From NCBI RefSeq assembly GCF_011397635.1, contig NC_064775.1, forward strand, positions 17,652,954-17,716,953: a stretch of DNA of 64,000 bases, in the 5' to 3' direction. Made by a program: the position numbers and the translations under genes. Below the pieces are notes generated by a model, which did no database searches, was not told the origin of the DNA, and saw nothing but the letters and a program-made list of their open reading frames with translations. Numbering within the stretch: the first letter of the stretch is position 1; each line of letters starts with the position of its first letter. This document shows, one piece after another, positions 20,304 through 32,460 of the stretch. This stretch comes from Epinephelus fuscoguttatus (taxonomy: Eukaryota; Chordata; Actinopteri; Perciformes; Serranidae).

Positions 20304-21739
20304 TGGTGTTTTGTCAGTGACAAGTCACAGAAAGACAGTGTATTATAATGCAATAAAGCAAGTTGATGCAACATGTTTTTTTTGTCTTACCAAAAAGTTG
20401 CCATTCAACAAGAAATATTTACAGATTTGTAGATATAGATTATATAGGTTACATTATGTAAGACAAATCTGCATTTTATTCTCTCCATCCCCTGTGAATT
20501 GAAAAAATACATCTGTATATTTAATGAAATAATTGTTAATTTTCTAATACATTCAGTTTTTAATTGCTCAGTTGTCTCACTCTAAACAAAATATAACATT
20601 ATTTATTATTTTTGTGCTACAAAGTGTGACAAAATTGCAAAAACTCTGAAAAAAAAAATTATGGATCAAAGAAAGATTGGTATTTTTATAAAGAAAAACT
20701 TCATGGAGAGAAGTGTGATCTTTTAATAACCAAAAATTTCCATGCAGTAAGAATTATAGACGCATTCTTACCACACTTGATCACTGCAGCCGGTCCTTCA
20801 CAAATAACCTCGGTACGCATATCTGTCAAAACATCAGGAGATGAGGTCAGATCTTCCAATCCTAAAATCACCCTAACATCTTTAATGACATCTGCAGAAC
20901 TATGCTACTGTACCTCAGCAAGTCCTCTGCGGTGCTTAAAAATACTCACTAGCGTTTGTGTTCTTACAGATGAAGGTGATCTGAATAAAGTTATTGTCAG
21001 AGAAACGGCACACAAACATCTCAGTATAGGGCGGGGACGGACTGCTGCGCTCCATTCCGTCACAGCTGGAGAAATATTAGAAAAGGTCAAAATATTGATT
21101 GGAAAACTAAATTTTAACTTCAACCTCAGCTTCACCTTCAACTTCAAATTAATTGTCACTGAGGGAAATTTGTCTTGCAGCAAGGTGAAAAAAATACAGA
21201 ACACAGCAACATAGGTACATGAACGAAGAACGAAAACATAATAACAATACATTCAAATGATAACAGGAAGCTTGCCTTTGCTTAAACCACTAACACAACA
21301 CACGCACGTGGTTGGATTTAGGCAACAAAAACACATGGTGGGTACAGTCGTACGGGAAGTTTTGTCTTACCCTCCCTGGTGAAAGTCAATGGTTGTTGGA
21401 CCCATGCGCCTAAAGTCACTGCCCTCATGCAGGATTTCATTGACTTCAGAGTAAGACCAGATTTAGGGATATTCCCTTCTTTAGGTATTGCAATCACAAG
21501 AATGAGACAAACATGAAGTTACAGTGACCTTCACTTTTGACCTTTGACCACCAAAATCTTAAAGGTTCATCATTGAGTCCAAGTGGACAATCATGCTAAA
21601 TTTGGGGAAAAAAAGAAAAGGCACTGTTGAGATAACACGTTTATGATAAATGGACAGACAGAAGGACAATCCCGAAAACATAATGCCTCCAACAACGGGT
21701 ATGGCTCAGTCACATACTGGCAGATGGCAATTATGCCTC

Positions 21740-22430
21740 ATGCATTTTACAGTTCTGCATTGAATCGACGCCGTAGATGCAGTGTAGGCTCCACGTCGAC
21801 ATAGAGCCTAAGCCGTAACCTACTCCAAAACCTAAGCCGTAGCCTGACGTGCACCTCCCCAGAACTGTAACTACATGTCGCAGTGACGCAGACCTCCGGT
21901 CTGTCACTGTATACTAACACCATTTCCCTCAGGGGAAACGGAGCTTGTATTTACTTTTAGTTCACAGATAAGAAACAATAAATTGTGAAGACACTAAAGG
22001 CTCCACTAAAATAGCATTTTATGTCTTGTGTGTGATTTATCCTTAAGGGATTTATACTTAGGGATTTATCCAGGTTTCATATGAGAAGAGGAAATCTCCG
22101 CTCGTCGCAAGGCTAATTTATACAGTGTAAAATGCCATAGGCTTGTGCTAATAACGTTAGCATTTTGTATTTGTTTGGAAAATGTGTTTAGTGTGACAGT
22201 TGTTTTGTCGGTGAACCTTGTGCATTGTAATGGAGTCAAACTGTGTGCTGTTACCTTTGTTGAATGTTGCCATTGTCCCTGGTTTTATATGAGAAGATGA
22301 AAAGATTGCTTGCTGCTAGGCTAATTCATACAATGTAAAATGCCATAGGCTTGTGCTAATAACATTAGCATGTTGTATTTGTGGGGAAAATGTGTCTGGT
22401 GTTGTCTGTGAATGCTGCGAGTTGTAGTGG
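21740..22430 (+). repeat. A-family repeat, uninterrupted copy with about 210-bp internal tandem unit
   Basis: This contains the full A-family sequence without the hAT insertions. The block GTAAAATGCCATAGGCTTGT occurs twice (about 22128 and 22336), about 210 bases apart. Reverse-oriented relatives of this unit lie at about 4950-5245. Confidence 0.6.
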
Positions 22431-22431
22431 G

Positions 22432-22975
22432 GTCTGCCCATTGGTCCAACAGCCCATTGGTCCGACATCCCATTATTCCGACCATATTAAACTCATTGTT
22501 CCAAAGTCCCGTTGTTCCGAAGTCATCACGATGCCCTGTGGTTAAGGTCTGGTTAGGTTTAGGCACAAAAACCACTTGGTTAGGGTTAGGAAAAAATCAT
22601 GGTGTGGGTTAAAATGAAAAAGAAAGTAGCAAACACATAAGCCGTGAGCCTGCTTCGCCTCAAGCCTTTTCCAGCTGACCCAGAGCCGGTCGCGGCGCAC
22701 CATCAAGGCAGAAATACACCCGCCGGGAGCCGTTCAGCACCGCGGAAAGCTCCCCACACAACCCCAACCCCAGAGTTAATAACAGGAGGTTATGGTGTTT
22801 CACTTTCTTCTCTCTATGACACTTGTATCTCGACCAGTAGCCTACTTTTGTTGCTTTGCTGATCCTCTATGGTACACAAATACAGTATAGCCCAGTATAA
22901 TCACATATCGGAACAACGGGACGTCGGACTAATGAGAGGTCGGAACATTGAGAGGTCAGAACAATGCTACGGCAC
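22432..22975. repeat. Fold-back element with short-motif arrays at both ends
   Basis: The left end carries variants of CCCATTGGTCCGACAT (about 22437-22525). The right end (22911-22960) carries the inverted variants GGAACAACGGGACGTCGGAC and GAGGTCGGAACATTGAGAG. Between them lie TTAGGGTTAGG and a GC-rich segment. No coding frame is seen. Confidence 0.55.
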
Positions 22976-24199
22976 CGTTGTAGTGAAGCCAATTTGTGTA
23001 CTTGTGTTTGAAGTTGTCTCTATTAAGCCATGTTTAATGTGTGTTTTGAATCAACTAAACTTTACAGCACTTCACAGAAACCTCAGCTGCAACTAGTGTT
23101 TTGGAGGTGTAACTGCAGAGTGACACAGACATACCACTGCACAAGTAAAAATGCTCACAACGGCATAGGCGACATGTGTAGGCTACGTGCGTAGGGTCTA
23201 TGCAACACCATAAATCCTTAATTCTTTCTCAATCTACAAACTGAACTACTATAATAAACAGAAAACAAAAATTCTTACACAAGCTTGACCCTTTCAAACA
23301 TGTCCGGGTGTATTCAGTTCTTACGTGAGACCTGGGCTGTCAGCATACTTCGGCACACCATGCTGCATGGACAGCGCTTGAGTCACTTTTCCTCCAGCTG
23401 AACATACAGAAAACATGGATCAAACAGCAAAATAGTAATAATTGGTGATGGTAGGAGAAGGATGGGAATGGTCAGGGTAAGTGGATGTGATACTACTTTA
23501 AAATATGAATAAATAATAGATAACACATGGCAGTGCAGCTCGCGTCAAAGTAGAGTTGTCCTGCAGCAAAACATTGTTAGTCATTTGACACACTTAGTCA
23601 CACTTATAGAGCAAAGGTTCCCAACTTGGATGGGTTTGAGGGAGCTGAGAGATAATTGACAGGAGAGGAAAAGAGAAGAAAAGTTTCTTTTTTTTTTTTT
23701 TGTCAAATACTGGATAATATTATTTTTTCAAAACAAAATTATGAATGGTAGTTTACAAAATAAAGTTTACAGAGATAGATAAATCTTGACATTACACAAC
23801 ATATAGTTGAACATGCACAAAAAAAAAAAAAAAAAAAGAAAGTTACAAACAATAGTAAATTAAGGAAAGTAATGATATAAATTGTAAGAATTTACCATCA
23901 GATGTCCAACACCAACTTGCAGCCAGGACTAAAAGATAAAAAAACAAACATTTAAAATATTATGGATCCTATAAAGGACACAGTTAAGGAGTACTAAAGA
24001 CAACAACAGGTCGTGTACTCACAGGCGATGATTGTCAATCTTGTTGAAAGCATTTTGTCAGCCGTAGCAAGTGATGATGAGACAGCAGACCTCAGCTCTT
24101 TATACAACGTCTTATTCATTTGGTTCCTATGAGCTCATACATCCTGAAGTAGGAGCGTGCTAAAACCAAACAGTGAACAGCCCTGGGGTTAAACAGAAT

Positions 24200-25500
24200 T
24201 GAATTTAATTGCAGATAATTCTATCTACAATTAAATGTAGATATCCTAGCGTGACTAATACTTCAAAATATTATCATGTGTGTGTGTGTTCCTGGAGCCG
24301 TTTTATTGTATCCACTAAAGACAGGCCTGAGAAAATAAGTTTAAAGTCTGTCTTATGGTAGGATCAAATGTTTAATTTAACAGTTTTAACAATTTCTATT
24401 TAGAGCAAATGGAGTAATGGAAAGCACATTTACTCAAATATAAACAATGAGGTTTACATCTTACATTTCTTATCAACAACAAATCTCACGAGAAGTTGAA
24501 AGTCCACCTGTCAGTTCTTCCTTTTTACAGTGCATTTGTTCCAACTGGGCAACAATGGAGCTCTGTGGCACAGATAAGCTATGGGCTTTGGCTACATCAA
24601 TTCATTGTTCATTTTGGTCTTTTCATGGACTTTGTTGAGGTTAGAAAAATATATGGGAGCTTCTCCAGTCAAACAATCCTACATTTGATCCATTTTGTGC
24701 TGGGGTCTGATTCCTGACTGTCCCAACTCCGCTACGGATCAGCAAACTTTCAGTTGCTTCTCTGGGCACGCTCTCCTCCTGTGAACAGTGAGTTCAACAT
24801 CTGCCAGGGTACCATGAGCTAACACAACAGCAGCGGCCAACATCCAGCACCGAGCTGCACGGTCTCAACAAACTCACACCAACATTAAAACTGCTCAAAG
24901 CTGTTGATAGGACACCTCAAACTGTAAGGTCAATTATGACTCTTTCTATCATGATTTTTTTTTTAATCCATGGATGTTTAATATTTTAAAACTTTCCATG
25001 AGCCATAAATATGGCTGACGTCATCACAATGTAAAGTCTATGAGCCAAGTGGGAACTCGTGGGCAGGGTTAGTGAGAGAAACACGACTGCACATATTCAG
25101 TGGGCTGCATACCACAGAAATAAACCCAGAAGCTAGAGACCTTTTTGGCATATGAGCCAGGCCAGCAACTCCATTGGAATAAATAGGCGCCATCTTGCCA
25201 TCCAGTATCTGAGTATTATTAATATCTATGGTGCTGGAAGATTCTCACAAACTGTCCCCACTACTTAGCACACACTCCCACACCTGCAGCTACAACCCAT
25301 TTAGTCTGTGGTGTGGTTAAGTCAACAAGTTGTCAGTTCTGTGTGCCGAGAAGCTACCAAATTATTTGAATGTCTGCACTACACGCTATTCCATTGAAGG
25401 GTTGCAAATTAGCATCAGCCAAATGCTGGTGAAATATGTATAAGTGGCTGCGAGACTTGCTTCACACACTCATTAGCCAAAGAAAAACAATGGTAATCTA
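24200..25500. other. Intergenic, no gene recognised
   Basis: No convincing frame, splice pattern or repeat was recognised. A short (GT)n lies near 24280. Confidence 0.4.
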
Positions 25501-25503
25501 TCG

Positions 25504-25735
25504 CAGTGGTTCCCAACTGGTGGGTCATGTAGTTGACTCACAAGTATTAGTTCTGTAAAAACACCTTATTTTTAAGTCTAATGAATTTCTGGCACAGAGC
25601 TTTTATTTTGAAGTTCAGTTTCTTGCTGTAGAGTGAGTGATGAATGGACAGCTACTTGAGAGAGACAGCAAACTAACTCAATGACATGGCCAAATGCACG
25701 TATGATGCAAAGGAGAACTCTTAGGAACAGTGTTG
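25504..25735. mobile_element. hAT MITE, right end lost
   Basis: GCAGTGGTTCCCAACTGGTGGG and the following sequence match the complete MITE at 57240-57530, with the same GCTACTTGAGAGAGACAGCAA block. The right terminus is missing. Confidence 0.6.
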
Positions 25736-26699
25736 GGGTAACATATTACAGTAATATATTACTTTTTTAGCAGTAATGAAGTAATATAATGTGTTACCAA
25801 CAGAAGACTTGGTAAACTTTTTTGTCCATCTGCCACTGTGACTGGTGGATTCAAAAACAGCCACAGTGGCAGATGGACAAAAATGTTTACCAACCCTGAT
25901 TCATTCACTTCATGGGTATTGAATGAAGGATACTAATACTGATTTAAGGCTACTGTCATTTGTGCTGGGATTCTAATTTTTAGCCCTAGTGCTGTGGAAA
26001 GCCACAAATGTCCCAACAAAAAAAAGAGCTGTTTAGTTTCTTCATTTTTAATCTCTTGTTTTGTTTCATGGTGTTTTATGGACACACTTCTTAATAATAT
26101 AACACTTCTGAATACTATGAGGCTCATTTCTATGACTGTCCACTCTTCTCCCATGATCATGACCTGCACATTTCCTCCTGGGTGTAATTGCTAAAACAGT
26201 CAGAGTGATAGCTCTTCATTATCATGTGGACATAGGCATGCAGTGATACACTTTACTTAAATAATAAGTCATACCTTTTTTTGGAATTTGTATATTACTA
26301 GATGTTTCAAACTTGGCTGAAATAATTTTTCATTAGATATTTGGAAACAGTCACACTTGGAACTGCTTCCAAGAGTGCCTGTGCTAACAGGAAGCTCACA
26401 CTCTTTTCTGTTGTAACTCCTGTTGATGTGTTGAAAGAGTTTAAAGTGTCATTGTGATAATTATTTGTTGGTATTACATGTTTTAAATTCTTTTTTTTTA
26501 CCTTCTCAGAGGAATGTTAGGCTCAGTCAACATGAGAGCACTGCATACTTGTTGCCTCTTCACTCCCATTAGCTGTCCTTCCCCCAAACCAGGACAACAA
26601 CAAGGATGAAAAATTCTGTTTACCAAAACGTCTCGAATAATACTAAAATATTAACAACATGTATGAAACTGAGATGAGAGGTAACAAAAAAATACTCAC

Positions 26700-26813
26700 C
26701 AAGGTCTCTTTTCTTACACAGAGCTGAACTGGAGGAATTTGTGTGGAGAATATTCACAGATGAACAGCACTGAGGTGGCCTTGGGCAGTCTGCAGTACTC
26801 CCACTCATTACAC
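26700..26813 (-). pseudogene. Isolated SUEL lectin exon 5 fragment
   Basis: CTGCAG acceptor, then CNEWEYCRLPKAT and LFICEYSPHKFLQ, matching lectin exon 5 residue by residue, and a GTGAG donor at the same place. It is 114 nt rather than 116. The two-base loss causes TAA where the last cysteine should be. No neighbouring lectin exon is recognised. Confidence 0.7.
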
Positions 26814-27142
26814 CTGCAGAAATATTACATCATGTGACAAACTGCGTATCCTTGCAGCAGATAGGGAATTCACAAGATGTGCACCTTAAGGTAAGATTGT
26901 TTTTATATAATCATATTGTTAGAGATTATTCAACCGTAGTAACAGTAGTATATTCATATGTTTTAACATTATGATTTTAACATTATTTACCTTGTGTTGT
27001 AGTTTTGGAAAATAATAAGTCAAACAGAAATAGTTCGAATCTTTTGAAGTGGGGCTGTATGAGGTACTTTTCCATAGTCAGTGTACTACCTACAGTTGCT
27101 GTTAATCGCCCCCCACCTAAGCTATGTACACTTTAAAAAAAG

Positions 27143-27312
27143 AAAGAAGAAGAAAATCCGCACACTGAATTAAAGCTCCCAGTAAGTTTTTAATGACTAA
27201 AAAAGCAACGTTTCGACCCAAATGGTCTTCCTCAGGCAACTTCAAAAGAATTCATTCTTTTGAAGAATTCATTCTTTTGAAGTTGCCTGAGGAAGATTTT
27301 CTTCTTCTTTCT
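27143..27312. repeat. Hairpin-forming repeat
   Basis: The exact arms 27227-27251 (CTTCCTCAGGCAACTTCAAA...) and 27271-27295 are reverse complements over 25 bases. An outer pair, AGAAAGAAGAAGAAAATC and GATTTTCTTCTTCTTTCT, also fold back. The unit contains AACGTTTCGACCCAAATGG, a phrase of a widespread fish repeat also seen, diverged, at 30545-30580. Confidence 0.7.
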
Positions 27313-27419
27313 GCATGGACCCCTATTATCCAGCACCTGACCTAAAGCAGGATTAGATGTGCGCACAACTACTCTGTCTTCTGTCACTTTAAAAAAAGAT
27401 ACACGGGGTTAGTGGATAA

Positions 27420-27755
27420 CGTTTAAGTTTAAGTTTATTTCCTTTATTAATCCCCCTGAGCAGAAATTCAATGTTTTCACTCTTGCTTGTCAATTACACA
27501 CAGGTCCGAAAGACACACACATGCACAAACAGGACCTATACATGCACAAAGTGGAGAGATGTCAGAGTGACGGGGCTGCCCTTGGTGAGGCGCCCTGAGC
27601 AGTTGGGGGGTTCGGTGCCTTGCTCAGGGGCACCTTGGCAGTGCCCAGGAGGTGAACTCTCACCTCTCCAGCCACCAGTCCACGCTCCATATTGTGGTCT
27701 GGACGGGGACTCGAACAGGCGACCCTCTGGTTCCCAACCCAAGTGGCATTAGATG
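27420..27755 (-). mobile_element. tRNA-derived SINE-like repeat
   Basis: On the minus strand TGTTCGAGTCCCCGTCC fits the B box of a tRNA promoter. The plus strand shows the repeat phrases GCCTTGCTCAGGGGCACCTT and CCAGCCACCAGTCCACGCTC known from many fish genomes. Confidence 0.6.
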
Positions 27756-28577
27756 TTGGGAAGTGTGGTTTTTGAGGTCAAAGCAAATTGTGTTGGTTGT
27801 ATTAAACAAATTGAGTTTGTCAGATTATAAGTAAGGCCAGACTTGGAACTACATTAAAAATGCATGCAAATTGTTACCTTAATTTTGTGAAGATGAACCA
27901 GTGGATTTGCATAACTGTTCTACTGTGAAGTAAGGCAACAGCAAAACACATTTTAGCCACTTAAAAAAAGTAAAAAAAAAAAATAGTATCAGTTAGAGTG
28001 GATGCCATAATTAGAATATTTTTACTGCTTTACCTTTAACTTGCCATCAGCTGTGATTTCCAACACAGAGCAGAAACTGTTATATCCCCCTCCTCAAAGC
28101 CAGACTCCATTAAGAAAAACACTAATTTAACACCCCTGAACACAGGAGCTGCTGGTCTACCACTGCCTCAATCAGTTAGTGTGTTTATGTTATTGTGTGA
28201 CTCTGGCATTTTAAAGGGTTAGTTCAGATTGACCAAAGTCACACAATTGCTCAAACAAACCTAACTGACTGAAGCAGTGGAAAACCAACAGCTACCTAGT
28301 TCAGGGAGGTAAAATGACTAATTTTGTCAATGGAGTCAGGTGGCTTAACAAGGGCATACATAGATGGGAACTGAAGCTGTTAACAAGTACTACTGCTTGC
28401 TTCTCCAAATTGTGAGCATGCTGACTGCCATCTCATGTAGGTAATACACTGACTATAGATAAGTGCCTTATACAACCCCACTTCAAAAGATCCAAACTAT
28501 CCCTTTAAATTTCAGTTTTGATAGAGAATGGAGCTTTTTCTTGGTCTTGGTCTTGGTCAGTGGCGTAAGGTAGTTAA

Positions 28578-29115
28578 AGGAAATGGCCACTTTAGAATGA
28601 AATTACAGACAGTACTTACTGACCCTCATACCGACAAGAAGTCCAGTGTAGTTTTTTAATCCACAAAACTTGTTCGGGGTATAGGAGGATAACAGCTAGC
28701 TGGAATAACAGCTACACTTGAAGTGCATGGAACCCACATTTTGAAAATGTAATAAAACTCAGCTAATGTATTTCAAAAACGTCAGAACGGCTTGTCCGTC
28801 GTAATTCAAATGCCCCGAAGCCACGACATGCAAGATTGACTTGAAAAGATGTAATTTACTCCACTTTCATAGCATAATTTCTTACCATGGTCAATTAGCC
28901 TGCCCTGCAGGAGTGCTATGTTTACATGGCAACTCGCGCGAGACTAACTGATGACTAGTGGTGGTGCTAGTTCTCGAATCTCGTGTGAGTTGCCATGTAA
29001 ACATACCCCGATACCCTGAACGAGTTTTGTGGATTAAAAAACTAGACTGGACTTCTTGTCGGCATGAGGGTAAGTAAGTACTGTCTGTATTTTCATTCTA
29101 AATTGGCCATTTCCT
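28578..29115. mobile_element. MITE with about 104-bp inverted ends and TTAA target site
   Basis: The left end AGGAAATGGCCACTTTAGAA and its inverted partner at 29012-29115 match over about 104 bp with few changes. TTAA flanks both ends (28574-28577, 29116-29119), as in piggyBac or Kolobok families. A second inverted pair lies inside: ATGTTTACATGGCAACTC at about 28918 and its reverse complement at about 28989-29006. Confidence 0.8.
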
Positions 29116-29119
29116 TTAA

Positions 29120-31360
29120 TCTCAAATAAGCAAAGGAATCTTTTTAGGTGTTCCACTTTAGGTGTTTGTCATGAAAACAATTTGAGATTTGAAACCTGTA
29201 AACAAAGCTCTAATTTCTGTTGTATGTATGAAGGTAAAGCTTGTTTTAATGGGGCAATCTGTAAGATTTCAGTCCGGGTCAATCTGGCGACACCTGTACT
29301 TAGTGGTGGTAACAGGAAATGCCAGGCACAGACTTCTAGGGGCAGCAAAACAAACTATTGTCATTTTAATAGACAGTCATTCTATGACTAAATGTTATCT
29401 GGTATTATGCTGCTCGTGGCATGAGTCTGCAGACAGCAGAGCAAAGTAAAGGGAGTTGGTTAATTTACCTAATTAAGTTTGAGGTTTGCAGCCTGTCGCC
29501 GGCGGCTCTTCATCCAACAGTTCACTGTGGCTACTCCTTCTTGTTCCATTACTCGCTGCAATATTTCAAACTGATCCCCCATCAGAAAAGGTCTACCTTG
29601 ACAAACTTGACAACGTAAACATTCTAAACAGGTCCCTTTGTATTTCCTGTTGGTATGTTTGTTAGCTGACAGGAAGCAAACAAGGACCAAAGCTGTTGGC
29701 CTGGCAACACAGTGGCAATGAAAAGTAATGTAATCTGTGACTGGAGGACTTGTCACCACAGCAACAGCTCCTCAAAGTCAAACCTGCCAAAAGCAGGATA
29801 AAGTCTGGGTGATCTGAAGCGTGCCTGGGTCCTTTCAAGTTCAGTCATCCATTAACTCAGCTCCACATTGGGTGGCACTTTCACTCAAAGTGGTGTCAGT
29901 GGATGAAGGTGTTTGACTAAAGTTGAGAAATCTCTTCAGGGGGAATATTCACATATGTGCTGACACTATATGCATTCAAACAAATGAACACTGATGCTTT
30001 TATGTCGTAGTAACAAATGACATAGCCTTAATGTCACTATTTAAAAATGACCATGCTTAACTAGTTTAGTTTAATATAAGTGAGCCTAAAAAAACATGAT
30101 AGAGGAACTGAAATAGAGCACATTATTACAGAGAGTATAAAACATATAGGTAAGGTATTGGTTATTTATTCACCAGAACATGGCTCACTGACAAAAAAAG
30201 ACAAAACAGTGCAAGGAATATATTGTTTTGTTTCTTAAGTCTATTGTATAATACAGTATTTACTAAGCAATTGATATTATTTCCATGACCAACATTTTTT
30301 TATTTATAAGCTCAAGCAGGTCCAATTTGATGTAAAACTTCCTGGTATGGCAGCACCGAACTATGAAGATTATTTAATGTCATGGAATTTAGCAGAGTGT
30401 CTGAAATCATGCTGAAGGCAAAACTGTCTCTCGGTGTAATTGCTTTTAACACTCCCACAATGAAAAGACAAGAATTTGTGACAAAGAGTACTAACTGCAC
30501 ACTGTTCTCAGCTCCTACAATGTCTTTTTATTCACTGTTGCCGTGCAACGTTTCAGTCAATCAGCTTTTCCTCAGGCACTTTTGTTTTATAATCTGACAT
30601 ATCATAAGTTCTCAGAGACTCCAACACCTTAGGCGCAAAGAAAAACAACAATTCATTAATAAGAAGGGCTCTGCTTGAATCAGATCTTAATTTTTTTAAT
30701 TTGCTGGGATATCTTGAAAAAGAGTATTCCAATTATTCCTGCAGAAACAAATAATGACATTACTGGGCAGTCGCATTAATCGTGTAGAACAAACGTTGCA
30801 GAGCAGCATATTTCAGCATATTTACACCCTGCTTTTGTTCTCTTTGCTGAGATAATATCAAGGCCTCGTAGGTGTTCTAATACTAAAGTGATGCTGTGAA
30901 GGTGAAGCAGGGATCCTTAGAGAGTTGCTGATACCCACTGGAAAGACTTTTTCCTGCCCTCATCTGCCAACCTCCTCAGGTTGTGGCTGATTGCAACCAG
31001 CACAGGAGGGAAGAGTCATACCATCCTGGCAATACACCAATTTCACGGAAGTGGTGAAAGGTTCAGCCAGACGACCAAGATAGATGCCAGACAGAGACAA
31101 CCCCCGGGCTCTCAGAAACACCGTACAAGCTTCTGAGTGTCTCCTACAAGGAATATAATACTGACCCTTTCTCCTCTATCACCATGGAACTTGGAGAAAC
31201 TCTGATAAATGACAGCAGGGAAGGAAAAAGGAAAATCTGAAAGGAGATGATAGAAAATACCAACATGATGAACAACAGCAGGAAAGCACGGGTCACAATC
31301 TGCAGCCTCCTGGAAGACCAAATCACACTTCCCATGAATACAATGGTCACAGCAATCTCT
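29120..31360. other. No gene recognised
   Basis: 29220-29400 contains phrases of a fish MITE (GGGGCAATCTGTAAGATTTC). 30520-30590 has a CGTTTCAGTCAATCAGCTTT hairpin-repeat relative. The remainder shows no reliable frame. Confidence 0.35.
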
Positions 31361-31439
31361 GTTGCATTACAGTGCTGGTGGCCAAAACTGCTCTCGATCC
31401 ACAGAGGAACACCGCAAATATGTGTTATAAGACCAACCA

Positions 31440-32130
31440 CAACCAGTCAACCCTCTCACCAAACCTTACAACACAAGAATTTGAAACCAAAATGAAAAAG
31501 CTGAAACCCAGAAATGCAGCAAGGACTGAAGACATATTGACAGAAATGATACAACACCTGGGGCCTAACGCAGACCTGGCTCCGAGAAATGCTGAATGCA
31601 TATATGACACAGAAGACAATACCACTTGCCTGGAGGAAAGCTGAAGTTGTCGCACTCAAAAAACTGGGCAGAGACCCATCGCCCCCAAAGAGCCACCAAA
31701 GACCAAGCTGTCTTCATGCTGGGTGCTGCTGCACTGGACAGCTACTTAACCTCACCCCAACACATCGAGGACGGATTTGTGCATGAACTAATAACTGGAA
31801 CACCATCCATAGCCCTCTCCGCTACCTACCATGCTCTTCAAAACCATACAGTTGTCAAGGAACTAATGACCATGACTGGTGACCTTGACTTGTAACAAGT
31901 CATCAACATGGAACTCTAGAAACAGACTACATATGAAGCAGGGGAGGTGCAAGACAGTGGCAACAACATGGAACTACACAACAGAGGACATGTGCAGCTG
32001 TGGATCATTGAAGACCATGTTCCACCTGCTGGACTGTGCTGATGCTCCCGGGTGTTGCCCAAAAGACTTTGCAGAACCCACTCCCTCAGCTGTGGCCTGT
32101 ACAAGATATTGGCAGAACCATATCTAAGAT
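31440..32130 (+). pseudogene. LINE reverse-transcriptase remnant
   Basis: Three frames carry pieces in LINE order: EFETKMKKLKPRNAARTEDI, then PLAWRKAEVVALKKLGRDP (start of the RT fingers), then HIEDGFVHELITGTP. A C-terminal piece follows with CSCGSLKTMFHLLDC and CPKDFAEPT. The catalytic YADD region is deleted, and several shifts break the frame. Confidence 0.65.
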
Positions 32131-32297
32131 TGCAATGGACTCGGAAAGAAAAAGTCTACTAAAAACTAATGAGTGAGCTCTGACTGAGCATGACTCCAGG
32201 CTATATTGAAAAGCCAGATACAGGCATGATTAGTGTAGTGACTGAATACTCGAGAGTCTGACTGTACAGCTTTGATTACAACAGGGGTCATCTTTGA

Positions 32298-32460
32298 CGT
32301 GGGTTGCTCCAGTAGTTAACCGGGTAGAGTGCATACCATTATGGCTTTCTGCAGCGGCCCGGGTTTGAGTCTTGCTCACAGCTCTTTGCTGCCCTAGCTT
32401 CCCCTTTCATTATTTCTTCCACAGTAAACATAAAACATGTCCCAAAAATATATTGGAAAC
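32298..32460 (+). mobile_element. tRNA-derived SINE
   Basis: GGTTGCTCCAGTAGTTAACC with GGGTAGAGTG resembles an A box. CGGCCCGGGTTTGAGTCTTG contains a B-box-like GGTTTGAGTC. It is followed by the CACAGCTCTTTGCTGC phrase usual in such fish SINEs and an A-rich end. Confidence 0.55.

Larger units (their letters stand above)
18547..24053 (-). pseudogene. Decayed tandem copy of the SUEL lectin gene
   Basis: Exon counterparts on the minus strand: 24053-24023 (MLSTRLTIIA), 23928-23896 (signal peptide), 23560-23529, 23397-23279, 21065-20950, 20822-20772, and one starting at 19008. Exons 5 and 6 keep their exact lengths (116 and 51 nt) and frames (CDGMERS..., VICEGPAAVIKC). Exon 3 has lost 22 nt including a cysteine, and its donor GT has become AT. 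Exon 4 is 20 nt shorter and reads into TAA at 23323-23321. Exon 7 keeps ASFGRFD but its two cysteines are serine, and TAA follows. No counterpart of the last exon exists between 18760 and 18900. Promoter and 3' UTR homology remain. A short secreted product from exons 1-2 is possible but unlikely to be a lectin. Confidence 0.8.

Noticed and set aside
27536..27742. Possible functional tRNA gene because of the B-box-like sequence
   Set aside because: No cloverleaf could be drawn and the surrounding phrases are those of an interspersed repeat.
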